Shown piece after piece: positions 1-9,834 of a stretch of 64,000 nucleotides of DNA. The notes beneath the pieces are model-generated. The model was not told the DNA's origin and searched no databases. It saw nothing but the letters and a program-made list of their open reading frames with translations. The stretch comes from Thalassolituus alkanivorans (lineage in GTDB: Bacteria; Pseudomonadota; Gammaproteobacteria; Pseudomonadales; Oceanobacteraceae), in assembly GCF_020447205.1 (NCBI RefSeq), contig NZ_JAJAEL010000037.1:40451-104450 (forward strand). The letters are read 5' to 3'. Numbering within the stretch: position 1 is the stretch's first letter; every line of letters begins with the position of its first letter. The position numbers and the translations under genes were made by a program.

Positions 1-89
1 TACAGTAAATGCTGGTATTTGGCTGAAGCAATTGCTTGATTGACTGGATTGTCGGCAAAGACCAATGGTGTGTTCAGGGAGGACTGGCC

Positions 90-938
90 ATGGATAATGT
101 AATTGCGCTGCTGATGTTGCTGCTGGTCGGGTTCTGGCCACAGCTGCTGATGGCTTCGGAGCTGATCCCGCCACCGTTGATGCTGGCCAAGGTGTACAGC
201 AAAGGCATCGACGTCAGCCAGTATTATGTCAGTGAAAAGCTTGATGGTGTCCGTGCATACTGGAATGGTCAGCAATTATTAACCCGCAGTGGCCGACCGA
301 TTAATGCGCCCGCCTGGTTCCTTTCCGCGTTACCTAAAAATCCGTTGGACGGCGAATTATGGGCTGGTCGCGGGCAGTTCTCTTTTGTCAGTGGTCTGGT
401 CAGACGTCATCATGCAAATGACGATGACTGGATGAAAGTAAAATACATGGTCTTTGATCTGCCACAAATGGCAGCCCCTTTTACTGAGCGGCTGTGGGTA
501 CTGCGCACACTGGTAGCACAACAGTCCAACCCGCAGCTTAAAGTGCTCGACCAGAGTAAAGTCAGCAGCGAGCAGGAACTGGAAAAAAAACTGCAGATCA
601 TTACTGCTGCCGGTGGAGAAGGCTTGATGCTGCGCCGCAGTCAGTCGTTGTATCAGGTAGCGCGCAGTGATGACTTATTAAAAATGAAGCTGAGTCAGGA
701 CGATGAAGCCGAAGTTGTTGGCTATGTCGCCGGCGAAGGCAAATATCGTGGGGCGCTGGGGGCATTGATTGTACGTACCGCCGATGGCCGCGAATTCCGC
801 CTGGGAACCGGCTTCAGTGATGATGAACGTTTTTCGCCACCACCGCTTGGTGCGCAGGTAACGTTCTCTTATAACGGTCTGACTGAGCACGGTTTACCTC
901 GTTTTGCCCGTTTTGTTCGGGTAAGACCGCAGGAATAG
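90..938 (+). CDS. ligE: Exported ATP-dependent DNA ligase (LigE type)
   Basis: Minimal ATP-dependent DNA ligase of 282 residues, expected to seal nicks using a lysine-AMP intermediate. The adenylation motif EKLDGVRAYW places the nucleophile at Lys50. Later motifs EGLMLRR and KMK fit motifs IV and V, followed by a small OB-fold region. The N-terminus is a hydrophobic signal-peptide-like stretch (about residues 3-22), as in the periplasmic LigE group of gammaproteobacteria. An upstream in-frame TTG (36) would extend the protein, but the ATG at 90 has a strong AGGGAGGA ribosome site 6 bases before it and starts the signal peptide directly. The next gene is recJ, 118 bases downstream on the same strand. 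A role on incoming or extracellular DNA is proposed for the family; export here is inferred from sequence. Confidence 0.88.
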   Translation: MDNVIALLMLLLVGFWPQLLMASELIPPPLMLAKVYSKGIDVSQYYVSEKLDGVRAYWNGQQLLTRSGRPINAPAWFLSALPKNPLDGELWAGRGQFSFVSGLVRRHHANDDDWMKVKYMVFDLPQMAAPFTERLWVLRTLVAQQSNPQLKVLDQSKVSSEQELEKKLQIITAAGGEGLMLRRSQSLYQVARSDDLLKMKLSQDDEAEVVGYVAGEGKYRGALGALIVRTADGREFRLGTGFSDDERFSPPPLGAQVTFSYNGLTEHGLPRFARFVRVRPQE

Positions 939-1056
939 CGGCTCCTTTATCCCGCTGCCAGCCGGACAGGAAAAGCCGGGGCTGTTAAACTGCCGGTCTC
1001 AGTTCGGTATCCGTGCTTATGCACGCAGGTTCACCTCTTTTCTCAGACGATAATTC

Positions 1057-2769
1057 ATGGTTCAGATCAGTCAGCGTCCTTTCTCTGCCGGGTTGCAGTT
1101 ACCCGGAGTGCACCCTGTTTTGCAGCGCGTTTATTCTGCCCGTGGTATAGCCGAAGCTTCACAGCTCGAGCTCAGCCTGCAGGGGCTGCTGCCATTTTCT
1201 TTGCTGAAAGGTGTCACCGCTGCGGTGGAGCTGTTATTGCCGGTGGTGACGCAGCAGAAGCGTTTGCTGGTGGTCGGAGACTTTGATGTCGATGGCGCCA
1301 GCAGCACGGCGTTGGCGATTCGTGCTTTGCGCTTGCTGGGAGCGCGCCATCTGGATTATCTGGTGCCTAACCGCTTCGATTTTGGCTATGGCCTGTCACC
1401 GGAACTGGTGCAGGTGGCATTGCCGATGAAACCGGATCTGATCATGACGGTGGATAATGGTATTGCCTCCCATGAGGGGATTCAGCTTGCACAGGCGGCC
1501 GGAGTTCCGGTGTTGGTGACGGATCACCATCTGGCGGGAGCAACTTTGCCGGAGGCGGCGGCCATTGTTAACCCAAATCAGCCGGGCTGTGAGTTTCCCA
1601 GCAAAGCGGCCTGTGGCTGTACGGTGGTGTTTTATCTGATGCTGGCGCTGCGCGCGCGTCTGGCTGAGCTGGGGCAATTGCCGCAACCAGCGCCGAATAT
1701 GGCGCAGTTGCTGGATCTGGTGGCGCTGGCGACTGTCGCCGACGTTGTCCCGCTCGATTACAACAATCGCATTCTGGTGGAGCAGGGCTTACGCCGTATC
1801 CGTGCCGGGCATGCCAGTGCAGGCATTCTGGCGCTGTTGCAGGTTGCCGGGCGTGAGCCGTCGCGCATTATTGCTGCCGATTTTGGTTTTGCTATAGGCC
1901 CGCGTCTGAATGCCGCCGGCCGGCTGGACGATATGTCGCTGGGGATTGAATGCCTGCTGAGTGATGATGCCGGACGGGCGTCGCAGCTGGCACAGACGCT
2001 GGATGAGATGAACCGTGACCGGCGTGAAATCGAGCAGGGCATGCAGGCGGAAGCCTTACAGTATTTAAGCCGTTTTGAGGCGGACGACAACCTGCCTACC
2101 GGATTGTGTCTGTTTCAGCCGGACTGGCATCAGGGTGTGATTGGCATTCTGGCGTCGCGCATCAAAGAAAAAGTACACCGCCCGGTCATTGCCCTGGCAG
2201 CGGATGAACAGGGCATGCTGAAAGGCTCGGCGCGTTCGATTCCCGGTTTGCACATGCGTGATGCACTGGATGAGGTTGATAAACGCGCGCCACATCTGAT
2301 GAAAAAATTTGGTGGTCATGCGATGGCGGCAGGGCTGACCCTGCATGCTGAAGGGCTGGCAGAGTTCTCGCGTTTATTTGATGAGGTCTGTTGTCGTCAT
2401 CTGAGTGAGGCGCAGTTACAGCAGCGGATTGAAACCGATGGTGAGCTGAGCCCGGCGGAATTCAGCCTTGAGCTGGCGCAGCTGCTGCGCTGGGGCGGGC
2501 CCTGGGGGCAGGCATTTCCTGAGCCGTTGTTCAGTGGCGATTTCCGTTTAGTGCAGCAGCGTATCGTTGGCGAACGTCATCTGAAGCTGGTGCTGCAGCC
2601 CAAAGGCTCGGATCTGGCACTGGATGCTATCTGGTTTAATATCGACCCCAAAGTCTGGCCGCAACCACAGGCGGAGTGGGCGCATTGTGTGTTTCAGCTG
2701 GATGTTAATGAATTCCGCGGACGCCAGAGCGTGCAGCTGCTGGTGCGTAATCTGGTGGCGCAGATGTAA
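1057..2769 (+). CDS. recJ: Single-stranded-DNA-specific 5'-3' exonuclease RecJ
   Basis: RecJ of 570 residues, the usual size for the family. It degrades single-stranded DNA 5' to 3' in RecF-pathway recombination and in mismatch and base-excision repair. The DHH-family metal-binding motifs are visible: GDFDVDGASS (about residue 73), TVDNGIAS (about 130) and VTDHH (about 155). The DHHA1 region with GGHAMAAG (about 425) follows, then an OB-like C-terminal domain. It sits between the exported ligase gene and a DUF4124 gene on the same strand. Nothing looks truncated. Confidence 0.96.
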   Translation: MVQISQRPFSAGLQLPGVHPVLQRVYSARGIAEASQLELSLQGLLPFSLLKGVTAAVELLLPVVTQQKRLLVVGDFDVDGASSTALAIRALRLLGARHLDYLVPNRFDFGYGLSPELVQVALPMKPDLIMTVDNGIASHEGIQLAQAAGVPVLVTDHHLAGATLPEAAAIVNPNQPGCEFPSKAACGCTVVFYLMLALRARLAELGQLPQPAPNMAQLLDLVALATVADVVPLDYNNRILVEQGLRRIRAGHASAGILALLQVAGREPSRIIAADFGFAIGPRLNAAGRLDDMSLGIECLLSDDAGRASQLAQTLDEMNRDRREIEQGMQAEALQYLSRFEADDNLPTGLCLFQPDWHQGVIGILASRIKEKVHRPVIALAADEQGMLKGSARSIPGLHMRDALDEVDKRAPHLMKKFGGHAMAAGLTLHAEGLAEFSRLFDEVCCRHLSEAQLQQRIETDGELSPAEFSLELAQLLRWGGPWGQAFPEPLFSGDFRLVQQRIVGERHLKLVLQPKGSDLALDAIWFNIDPKVWPQPQAEWAHCVFQLDVNEFRGRQSVQLLVRNLVAQM

Positions 2770-2791
2770 TTTTCTGACGGAGGACTCAAGG

Positions 2792-3232
2792 ATGAGTTTT
2801 CACTATCTGATCGCTTTATTGCTGTTAAACAGTCTGTCTGCACAGGCTGATATTTATCGCTGGGTGGATGAGCAGGGACGGCTACAGTTTTCTGACCGTC
2901 CGCCATCACAGCAACATGCCGAAACCTTAGAGCTTGAACCGCTGAATCGGTATGAACCGGATGAGGCCGGGCGGGAGGGACGTCCGCTGACAGAAGGGCG
3001 GGATTACCGGGCAGAAGAAAAGGCGGATAAAGCCAGACGCAAAGCTCAGCGTCTGGCGCAGGAAAAAGAACAGAAGCAGGCGCAGCAACGTGCGGCTAAA
3101 TGTGAAAAAGCGCGCTACGATCTGCGCCTGTTCAGTGCCAAACCTTATGGTTCAACCAGCCTTGAAGCAATGCAGAAAAAGCGTCAACGACGTGATGCTC
3201 TGAACGACAGGATAAAAAAATACTGCCGTTAG
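2792..3232 (+). CDS. DUF4124 domain-containing exported protein
   Basis: Small exported protein of 146 residues. A signal peptide (about residues 1-19, ending AQA) is followed directly by the DUF4124 signature DIYRWVDEQGRLQFSDRPP, a short beta-rich module common at the N-terminus of proteobacterial periplasmic proteins. The rest is charged and probably coiled coil (KARRKAQRLAQEKEQKQAQQ). Start chosen at ATG 2792 because GGAGGAC lies just upstream and the signal peptide begins there; the longer frame runs back into recJ. It starts 22 bases after recJ, so co-transcription is likely. Function unknown. Confidence 0.8.
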   Translation: MSFHYLIALLLLNSLSAQADIYRWVDEQGRLQFSDRPPSQQHAETLELEPLNRYEPDEAGREGRPLTEGRDYRAEEKADKARRKAQRLAQEKEQKQAQQRAAKCEKARYDLRLFSAKPYGSTSLEAMQKKRQRRDALNDRIKKYCR

Positions 3233-3239
3233 AGTTTAC

Positions 3240-3821
3240 TCAGCTGTCACGGTGACCCAGCACTTCTTCTTTAAAACGCTCACTGACCGGATGATCGCCG
3301 ATCCAGATCTTCAGCAAAGCATCATTCAGGTCTTTACCCGGAACGCTGCCGCGCACGGTATCGTCAATGACGATGCGGGATTCCTGCAGGTCCGGAACCC
3401 ATTCGATATAACCCACCGTACCTTCGACAAATTTGTGATCAAACAGGCTGACCAGCTGGTTTACACGTTCGCTCATGGCTGCCATTTCACCGGTGGTGAT
3501 ATTAATGGCCAGACCTTCCTGAATCGCGTTGGTGAAGCGTCGTGCACTGACACGCTCGGAGGTAACGTAGAACACCATGCGGCGGGGATCATCGACCCGG
3601 ATAATTTCTTTATCTTCAAGGGCGCTGTTCTTCAGATATAAAGCACCAACATAGACTTCAACAAAGCCATATACCCGGCGTACAGAAGCGCCACGCAGCG
3701 TCATTTCCGGCGAGTCGGCAGTTGCCGGAACAACGTCAGGAACATCAACATTCTCTACGGTGATTGCCCATAACGGGCCAGTCGCCGTCAACAGCAGTGT
3801 CATCATCAGAGTGCGTAACAT
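3240..3821 (-). CDS. Exported chalcone-isomerase-like protein (first of three in window)
   Basis: Protein of 193 residues with a cleavable signal peptide (ends LWA, about residue 19). The body matches the bacterial chalcone-isomerase-like fold: a beta-rich start with VYGFVEVYVGALYL, then the helical core VSARRFTNAIQEGLAINI and the C-terminal LLKIWIGDHPVSERFKEEVLG. In bacteria this domain is exported and its ligand is generally unknown; real chalcone isomerase activity is not implied. The same core pattern recurs in the products at 19383-20558 and 20716-21390. It converges on the DUF4124 gene with 7 bases between stop codons. Confidence 0.82.
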   Translation of the reverse strand: MLRTLMMTLLLTATGPLWAITVENVDVPDVVPATADSPEMTLRGASVRRVYGFVEVYVGALYLKNSALEDKEIIRVDDPRRMVFYVTSERVSARRFTNAIQEGLAINITTGEMAAMSERVNQLVSLFDHKFVEGTVGYIEWVPDLQESRIVIDDTVRGSVPGKDLNDALLKIWIGDHPVSERFKEEVLGHRDS

Positions 3822-3943
3822 AGGGGACCTTCTTATTGTTATTTATCGTATTGGTGCAGAGGGTAGTGCGATGAGGACAAAAAGTGCAAGCGAAAGATGC
3901 AGCTGTCTCTTTATGACCTGTCAGGTATCAATAATGAGGGGAG

Positions 3944-3970
3944 AAAAAAGCGCCCGGCGATGCCGGGCGC
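3944..3970 (-). terminator. Rho-independent terminator of the RND pump operon
   Basis: A 9-bp GC stem (GCGCCCGGC / GCCGGGCGC, loop GAT) ends on the minus strand in a run of six T. It lies 7 bases after the RND permease stop codon. Confidence 0.85.
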
Positions 3971-3976
3971 TGGTTC

Positions 3977-6900
3977 TTACTGTGCGTTCTGGCCGCGCAG
4001 TTTGTGGGTGAGTTTCATCACCAGCACATAGAACAGTGGCACAAAGAAAATGGCCAGGAAGGTTGCTGCCAACATACCACCAATCACACCGGTACCAATG
4101 GCCTGACGGCTCATGGCGCCAGCGCCGGTGCTGATGGCCAGCGGCAGTACACCGAGAATGAAGGCCATGGAGGTCATCAGAATCGGGCGCAAACGCATAC
4201 GGGCTGCTTCCAGAGTCGCTTCCACAATACCTTTACCCTGATCAACCAGTGATTTGGCGAATTCTACAATCAGGATGGCGTTCTTGGCTGACAAACCAAT
4301 GGTTGTCAGCAGGCCTACCTGGAAGTAAACGTCATTCGCCAGTTCACGGCTGTTGGCCGCAATCAGTGCACCCAGAATCCCCAGTGGTACTACCAGAATG
4401 ACGGAGAAGGGTACCGACCAGCTCTCATACAATGCCGCCAGACAGAGGAATACCACCAGCAGCGAGATGGCATAAAGCAGCGGAGCCTGTGAGCCGGCGA
4501 CACGTTCCTGATAGGACATACCTGTCCACTCAATGCCGACACCAGGCGGAAGTTTGGCCACAATCTCTTCGATCGCCTGCATCGCATCACCGGTACTCAG
4601 TCCCGGTGCCGCCTGACCCTGAATATTCAGCGCAGGCACACCGTTATAGCGTTCCAGACGCGGAGAGCCGAAGTCCCAGCGGGTGGTGATAAAGGCACTG
4701 AAAGGCACCATTTCACCGTCGCGGTTACGTACATACCATTGCTCCAGATCTTCCGGCAGCATGCGGTACGGTGCATCGGCCTGCAGGTAGACGCGTTTTA
4801 CCCGGCCGCGATCAAGGAAGTCGTTCACGTATGAGCCACCCCAGGCGGTGCTCAGCGTAGAGTTAACGTCGCTGATATTCAGACCCAGAGACTTCACTTT
4901 TTCGTAGTCGATATCGATACGGAAGATCGGTACATCCTGCATGCCGTTCGGACGCACACCGGCAAGACGAGAGTCCTGTGCCGCCATCCCCAGCAGCTGA
5001 TTACGGATGCCGACCAGCTTGTCATGACCCAGGTTATTGCGATCCTGCAGCATTACATCAAAGCCTGAAGCAACGCCCAGTTCGGGAATCGGTGGCAGGT
5101 TAATCGGATAGACGGTTGCATCTTTAAACTGACTGACAGCGCCCCAGGCACGGCCAATAATCGCATTAGCGGATTGTGACGGGTCTTTACGCTCATCCCA
5201 GTCTTTCAGTTTAACGAATGCCAGACCCATGTTCTGACCCTGACCGGCAAAGCTGAAACCGGCAACGGTGAAAATAGATTCAACGCTTTCTTCACTGAGG
5301 AAGTGGTTTTCCAGCTTTTTCATGACCTTGTTGGTACGTTCCAGGGTTGCACCCTGTGGCAGCTGCACCAGGTTGATCAGTACGCCCTGATCTTCTTCCG
5401 GCAGGAAGGAGGTTGGCAGACGCACATACAGGAACGCCATGATTAACAGCATGATGATGTAAATAACCACCAGACGAACCGGACGGCTCAGGGTAGCGCT
5501 GACGCCGCCCATGTATTTATCGGTCGCTTTGGCAAAGGTACGGTTAAACCAGCCGAAGAAACCTTTCTGATGTTCCAGTTCACCTTTGTGAGCAGGCTTC
5601 AGCAGTGTGGCACAGAGCGCCGGGGTCAGAATCAGGGCGACCATCACCGACAGCAACATAGCCGATACGATGGTGAGTGAGAACTGACGGTAAATAGCGC
5701 CGGTAGAACCACTCATAAAGGCCATAGGTACAAATACCGCTGACAGAACCAGAGCAATACCGACCAGTGCGGCGGTGATCTGTCCCATGGATTTACGTGT
5801 GGCTTCTTTTGGCGGCAGGCTGTCTTCATCCATTACCCGCTCAACGTTTTCCACCACAACAATGGCGTCATCCACCAGCAGACCAATGGCCAGGACCATA
5901 CCGAACATGGTCAGCGTGTTGATGCTGTAACCAAAGGCGGCCATAACCCCAAAAGTACCCAGCAGAACCACGGGAACGGCAATGGTTGGAATCAGGGTTG
6001 CGCGGAAATTACCAAGGAACAGGTACATCACCAGGAATACCAGTACAACGGCTTCGATCAGGGTCTGAACCACTTCTTCGATAGAAATCTGTACAAACGG
6101 CGTGGTGTCGTACGGGTACACCGCTTTAACCCCTTCCGGGAAGAAGGCTGACAGCTCGCTGATGCGCTCGCGTACGGCTTTGGCGGTGTCCAGAGCGTTC
6201 GCACCGGAAGCCAGCTGAATAGCGATACCGGCTGCCGGGTTACCGTTATAAAAGCTGGATACTGAGTAGTCTTCTGCACCCAGTTCAACACGGGCAACGT
6301 CTTTCAGGCGTACCTGAGAACCATCGGTGTTCACTTTCAGCAGAATATTTTCAAACTGATCCACCGCTTCCAGACGGGTCTGAGCAATGATGGTCGCGTT
6401 CAGCTGCTGGTTCTGCACCGAAGGCAGGCCACCCAGCTGGCCGGCAGCAAACTGCGTGTTCTGTTCACCGACGGCGGCTTTAACTTCCAGCGGCGTCAGA
6501 CCATAGGCGTTCAGTTTTTCCGGTTGCAGCCATAAGCGCATGGCGTACTGCGAACCAAAGACACGGATCTCACCGACACCAGAGGTACGGGACAGTGGAT
6601 CTTTCAGCTGGCTGTAGGCAAAGTCGGCTAGGTCAGCACGGCTCATACCGGCGTTTTCTGAAACCAGACCGACCACCATCAGGAACGATGTGGAAGCCTT
6701 GGTAACGCTGACGCCTTGTTGCTGAACTTCCTGTGGCAGCAGGGCTTCGGCCAGCGCCAGTTTATTCTGTACCTGTACCTGCGCGATATCCGGATCGGTA
6801 CCGGCGGCAAAGGTCAGAGTCACAGTGGCACTACCGGCACTGCTGCTTTGAGAGGACATGTACAGCAGGTTATCCAGACCCGTCATGTTCTGTTCGATAA

Positions 6901-7090
6901 CCTGAGTCACACTGTCTTCCAGTGTTTGTGCCGAGGCACCCGGATACACCGCACTGATACGCACAGATGGCGGGGCGATGGTCGGATACTGCTGCACCGG
7001 CAGCGTGATCACCGACATCACGCCCGCAAGCATAATGATGATGGCGATCACCCAGGCAAAAATCGGCCTGTCGATAAAATACTTAGCCAT
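3977..7090 (-). CDS. RND multidrug efflux permease (HAE1, AcrB/MexB/TtgB type)
   Basis: Inner-membrane proton-driven efflux permease of 1037 residues, typical of the HAE1 family, which exports hydrophobic drugs through a tripartite pump. It starts with the classic [17 protein letters not shown] and has the duplicated layout of 6+6 transmembrane segments with two large periplasmic loops. The proton-relay acidic pair is present in [18 protein letters not shown] (about residue 405). It is preceded by its adaptor gene (15-base gap) and followed by a terminator. No outer-membrane factor gene is nearby, so it probably shares a TolC/OprM-like channel encoded elsewhere. The exact substrate range cannot be read from sequence. 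Confidence 0.96.
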   Translation of the reverse strand: MAKYFIDRPIFAWVIAIIIMLAGVMSVITLPVQQYPTIAPPSVRISAVYPGASAQTLEDSVTQVIEQNMTGLDNLLYMSSQSSSAGSATVTLTFAAGTDPDIAQVQVQNKLALAEALLPQEVQQQGVSVTKASTSFLMVVGLVSENAGMSRADLADFAYSQLKDPLSRTSGVGEIRVFGSQYAMRLWLQPEKLNAYGLTPLEVKAAVGEQNTQFAAGQLGGLPSVQNQQLNATIIAQTRLEAVDQFENILLKVNTDGSQVRLKDVARVELGAEDYSVSSFYNGNPAAGIAIQLASGANALDTAKAVRERISELSAFFPEGVKAVYPYDTTPFVQISIEEVVQTLIEAVVLVFLVMYLFLGNFRATLIPTIAVPVVLLGTFGVMAAFGYSINTLTMFGMVLAIGLLVDDAIVVVENVERVMDEDSLPPKEATRKSMGQITAALVGIALVLSAVFVPMAFMSGSTGAIYRQFSLTIVSAMLLSVMVALILTPALCATLLKPAHKGELEHQKGFFGWFNRTFAKATDKYMGGVSATLSRPVRLVVIYIIMLLIMAFLYVRLPTSFLPEEDQGVLINLVQLPQGATLERTNKVMKKLENHFLSEESVESIFTVAGFSFAGQGQNMGLAFVKLKDWDERKDPSQSANAIIGRAWGAVSQFKDATVYPINLPPIPELGVASGFDVMLQDRNNLGHDKLVGIRNQLLGMAAQDSRLAGVRPNGMQDVPIFRIDIDYEKVKSLGLNISDVNSTLSTAWGGSYVNDFLDRGRVKRVYLQADAPYRMLPEDLEQWYVRNRDGEMVPFSAFITTRWDFGSPRLERYNGVPALNIQGQAAPGLSTGDAMQAIEEIVAKLPPGVGIEWTGMSYQERVAGSQAPLLYAISLLVVFLCLAALYESWSVPFSVILVVPLGILGALIAANSRELANDVYFQVGLLTTIGLSAKNAILIVEFAKSLVDQGKGIVEATLEAARMRLRPILMTSMAFILGVLPLAISTGAGAMSRQAIGTGVIGGMLAATFLAIFFVPLFYVLVMKLTHKLRGQNAQ

Positions 7091-7105
7091 GTTTCAGGAT
7101 TCTCC

Positions 7106-8251
7106 TTAAGGCTTGGCGCTGGTCGTCTTGGCTTCTTCCGGGGCCACAACGATGCCCGGTTTTACCTTTTGCAGTCCGCTGACAATCACGCGATCACCGT
7201 TGTGCAGGCCGCTTTTAACCAGCCACTGGTCATCAATTGCGCGGCTGACTTCAACAACCCGCATTTCGACGGTATTGCTTTCATTAACAACCATGGCAGT
7301 GGTAACTGCGTTGGCCTGACGGATGATGGCGATTTGCGGTACCAGAATGGCGTTTTCAATACGCTGGCTTGGTACGTTGGCGCGGACAAACATGCCAGGC
7401 AGCAACAGTGCTTCTTTATTATCAAACTGAGCACGGACGTTAACGGTGCCGGTACCCGGATCAACGCTGACATCGGCAAACTGCAGTTCACCGGATTCGC
7501 TGTAAGGGGTGCCGTCATCCAGCTCAACGGTAACAACGCGCGACAGTGATGGATTTTTCATCTTCACCAGAGACGCGGCCGGACGCTGAATATCAACATA
7601 CACAGGTGACAGCTGGCGGATGGTGGTCAGAGCGGTTGCCTGCTGAGCAGAAACCAGCGCACCCTCAGTAATGGTTGAGCGGCTGATAACACCGGGAATC
7701 GGCGCAGTAATCTCGGTATATCCCAGATTGATTCTGGCACTGCGCACTGCGGCCTGGGCTGCTTTTACCTGAGCATCAGCCTGTTTGGCAGCGGCTTCTG
7801 AGTCATCAACTTCCTGGGCACTGATCGCCGATTTTTTTGACAGCTCTTTGTAGCGCTTGGCTTTCAGGCTGGCAGCGTAAGCGTTGGCTTCAGCCACGGT
7901 CAGTTGAGCTTCTGCACTGGCCAGAGCAGCCTGATAAAGCGTCGGGTCAATCTGATACAGTTTGTCTCCGGCTTTTACCGTCGCGCCTTCTTCAAAAAAG
8001 CGCTTGAGAATAATGCCGTTAACCTGAGGGCGGATTTCCGCAGTACGGAATGCCGATACACGTCCGGCCAGTGTGTCTTTCAGCTCCAGAGGCTGGCTCT
8101 GTAAGGTGACGACATCGACCGCTGGTGGTGGCATCTGCATGGCTTGTGGTGCAGCCGCTTGCTGCTCACTGCATCCGGCCAGAGTCAGCAATGCTGCGCT
8201 GGCTGCTGCGAGAAGGAGCCTGTAGCGGATACGTGGTTCAAATTTTCCCAT
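7106..8251 (-). CDS. RND efflux periplasmic adaptor lipoprotein (MexA/AcrA type)
   Basis: Membrane fusion protein of 381 residues that bridges the RND permease and the outer-membrane channel. A lipobox (LTLAGC, Cys at about 26) anchors it to the inner membrane. The sequence then shows the split lipoyl domain flanking an alpha hairpin (YKELSKKSAISAQEVDDSEA region), the beta-barrel domain and the membrane-proximal domain. A longer frame back to 8407 exists, but ATG 8251 has GAGGAC upstream and begins the lipoprotein signal. First gene of a two-gene operon with the permease. Confidence 0.95.
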   Translation of the reverse strand: MGKFEPRIRYRLLLAAASAALLTLAGCSEQQAAAPQAMQMPPPAVDVVTLQSQPLELKDTLAGRVSAFRTAEIRPQVNGIILKRFFEEGATVKAGDKLYQIDPTLYQAALASAEAQLTVAEANAYAASLKAKRYKELSKKSAISAQEVDDSEAAAKQADAQVKAAQAAVRSARINLGYTEITAPIPGVISRSTITEGALVSAQQATALTTIRQLSPVYVDIQRPAASLVKMKNPSLSRVVTVELDDGTPYSESGELQFADVSVDPGTGTVNVRAQFDNKEALLLPGMFVRANVPSQRIENAILVPQIAIIRQANAVTTAMVVNESNTVEMRVVEVSRAIDDQWLVKSGLHNGDRVIVSGLQKVKPGIVVAPEEAKTTSAKP

Positions 8252-8847
8252 AATGTCCTCGTAAAGTGACGGTGCGTCGTTGAGCAGTCTTGTTGATCTG
8301 GTGTGGTGGAATAGGCCGGGATATTTCCCAACAGGCCCACAGAATACTGCTGTTAATCTGATGGCAGATTTATAACGGCTCACCCCGGCGGTGACTAGGT
8401 GAGCCATACGGAATGGATTGTTTACTTGTATGGAATAATCACAATCCGTTGTTTTACTGATTTACTACTCATTGCCCGCCGCTCTGATTCGCTCCAGGCT
8501 TCATCCTGAGTGGCCCGGAGCGTGGCTTTTACTATGAACCTGATTTATCTGGCGGGCTAGTTTTGCTGGTCAGACAGGTTCTCTTTGCGCTGATAGTGAA
8601 CCAAATTGCTCACAATACCGCTGGCAGGTGCAAGCAGAATTTGCTCTTTTGCTCCAATGAGGACAATCGGTGGCAGGGTGATCGTCATCGGGAAAACAGA
8701 AGATACAGAGGCGGCGAATTACTGTCTTTTGTGCAACAGTTGCAAATATTCAACGATCTTGCTTAGCAGTACAAATGTTAATTGATAAAGAAGACAAAAA
8801 AATATGATTCCCATTCATCGGCTTAATCTGTCACCCGCGGAGGGCCT
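8252..8847. other. Intergenic region upstream of the RND operon, no convincing gene
   Basis: About 600 bases without a credible gene. The small open frame at 8563-8766 has no ribosome site and unnatural composition. The region must hold the efflux operon promoter and that of the EamA gene. No TetR-, MarR- or LysR-type regulator gene is present, unlike many mexAB/acrAB loci. Inverted repeats at 8377-8405 and 8415-8447 are the only structured parts I see. Confidence 0.6.
8377..8447. promoter_or_regulatory. Candidate operator repeats upstream of the RND operon
   Basis: Two inverted repeats lie next to each other. GGCTCACC (8377) pairs with GGTGAGCC (8398), and inside it TCACC/GGTGA forms a shorter palindrome (8380-8394). 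GGATTGT (8415) pairs with ACAATCC (8441). They sit 126-196 bases before the adaptor start. A repressor site for an unlinked regulator is a reasonable guess only. Confidence 0.35.
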
Positions 8848-9702
8848 GTGCCGTTACTGATTACTTTTGTCCTGCTGGCTTTTGCCGCCAACTCCCTGCT
8901 GTGCCGCTGGGCGCTCTCGGTTTATGAGCTGGATCCTCTGTTGTTCAGTGCGCTGCGCCTTGGCAGCGGGGCGCTGACGCTGACGTTGTTACTGACATTT
9001 GGCGGCCGTCCGGCACTGCAGTGGCGTGATGGTTATACCGGTGCTGCGCTGCTGACCTACGCCCTGGCTTTTGCTTACGCCTATCTGGCACTGGATACCG
9101 GAGTTGGTGCCTTTATTTTATTTGCCACCGTGCAGCTCAGCTTATTACTGGTAGCCCACCTGCGAGGTCAGCGTTTGCAGGGGATGGCGCTGGCGGGGGT
9201 TATGCTTTCTTTTATCGGGCTGGTTATGTTGTTGCTGCCGGGCAATGAGCTGCCGGACCCTGGGCCTTCCTTATTAATGCTGTTATCCGGTCTGGGCTGG
9301 GCGGCCTTTGTGGTGCTTGGGCAGGGCTCGTCACAACCGCTGCGTGATGTGCAGGGGGCTTTTGTCAGCGCTTCCCTGTTATTGCTGCCGTTGCTGATGG
9401 TCTGGTTATTCTGGTTTGCTGATCCGGTAACAAGCGGGCTGCAAAATGCGCTGCCGTGGCAGGGAATTCTGCTGGCACTGACCTCGGGCGTTTTGGCATC
9501 GGGTTTAGGTTACTGGGGCTGGTATCGCCTGTTGCCGGCGCTGGGGTTACAGCGGGCCGCACAGTTGCAGTTGCTGGTTCCGGTTCTGGCAACATTAATG
9601 GGCAGCCTGATTCTGGCGGAGTTGCCGGATCTGCTCAGTATTCTGGCGATGGCACTGATTATTGGCGGCGTATTTATCGCACTGCGTTTCCGTGCCGGCT
9701 GA
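8848..9702 (+). CDS. EamA-family (DMT superfamily) transporter
   Basis: Ten-helix drug/metabolite transporter of 284 residues built from two EamA repeats. Each half has about five hydrophobic segments. The second half ends with the family-typical PVLATLMGSLILAE and a last helix before a short basic tail. Start is GTG 8848, supported by GCGGAGG six bases upstream. Substrate unknown; family members export amino acids, metabolites or drugs. Monocistronic: an inverted-repeat relic (9712-9743) follows and may terminate transcription. Confidence 0.88.
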   Translation: MPLLITFVLLAFAANSLLCRWALSVYELDPLLFSALRLGSGALTLTLLLTFGGRPALQWRDGYTGAALLTYALAFAYAYLALDTGVGAFILFATVQLSLLLVAHLRGQRLQGMALAGVMLSFIGLVMLLLPGNELPDPGPSLLMLLSGLGWAAFVVLGQGSSQPLRDVQGAFVSASLLLLPLLMVWLFWFADPVTSGLQNALPWQGILLALTSGVLASGLGYWGWYRLLPALGLQRAAQLQLLVPVLATLMGSLILAELPDLLSILAMALIIGGVFIALRFRAG

Positions 9703-9711
9703 GTGCATTCC

Positions 9712-9743
9712 TAGGGCCTGTTTAATTAGTGTTAACAGGCCCT
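9712..9743. repeat. Miniature (32 bp) relic of the window's TA-flanked repeat element
   Basis: Both outer ends of the dispersed element are present without its body: TAGGGCCTGTTTAATTAGTG followed by TTAACAGGCCCTG. The internal TTTAATTAGTG is the subterminal sequence of the full copies at 23389, 26974, 33731 and 53114. The result is a perfect hairpin GGGCCTGTT/AACAGGCCC just after the EamA stop, probably an internal deletion derivative. Confidence 0.6.
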
Positions 9744-9834
9744 GGCTCATTTTATCTGACCCGTGACGTCCACTGTTTCGTCACAGGTCACATGCTATAG
9801 TGTGCGGCATTAAATAGGATGCCGGGAATGCATT

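Noticed and set aside
6716..7549. 277-codon plus-strand frame opposite the RND permease and adaptor
   Set aside because: It runs antisense to two clearly conserved genes, has no ribosome site and its composition (His/Gln-rich) is that of a shadow frame.
8563..8766. 67-codon frame in the region before the EamA gene
   Set aside because: No ribosome-binding site, no recognisable domain and it ends well before the next gene.
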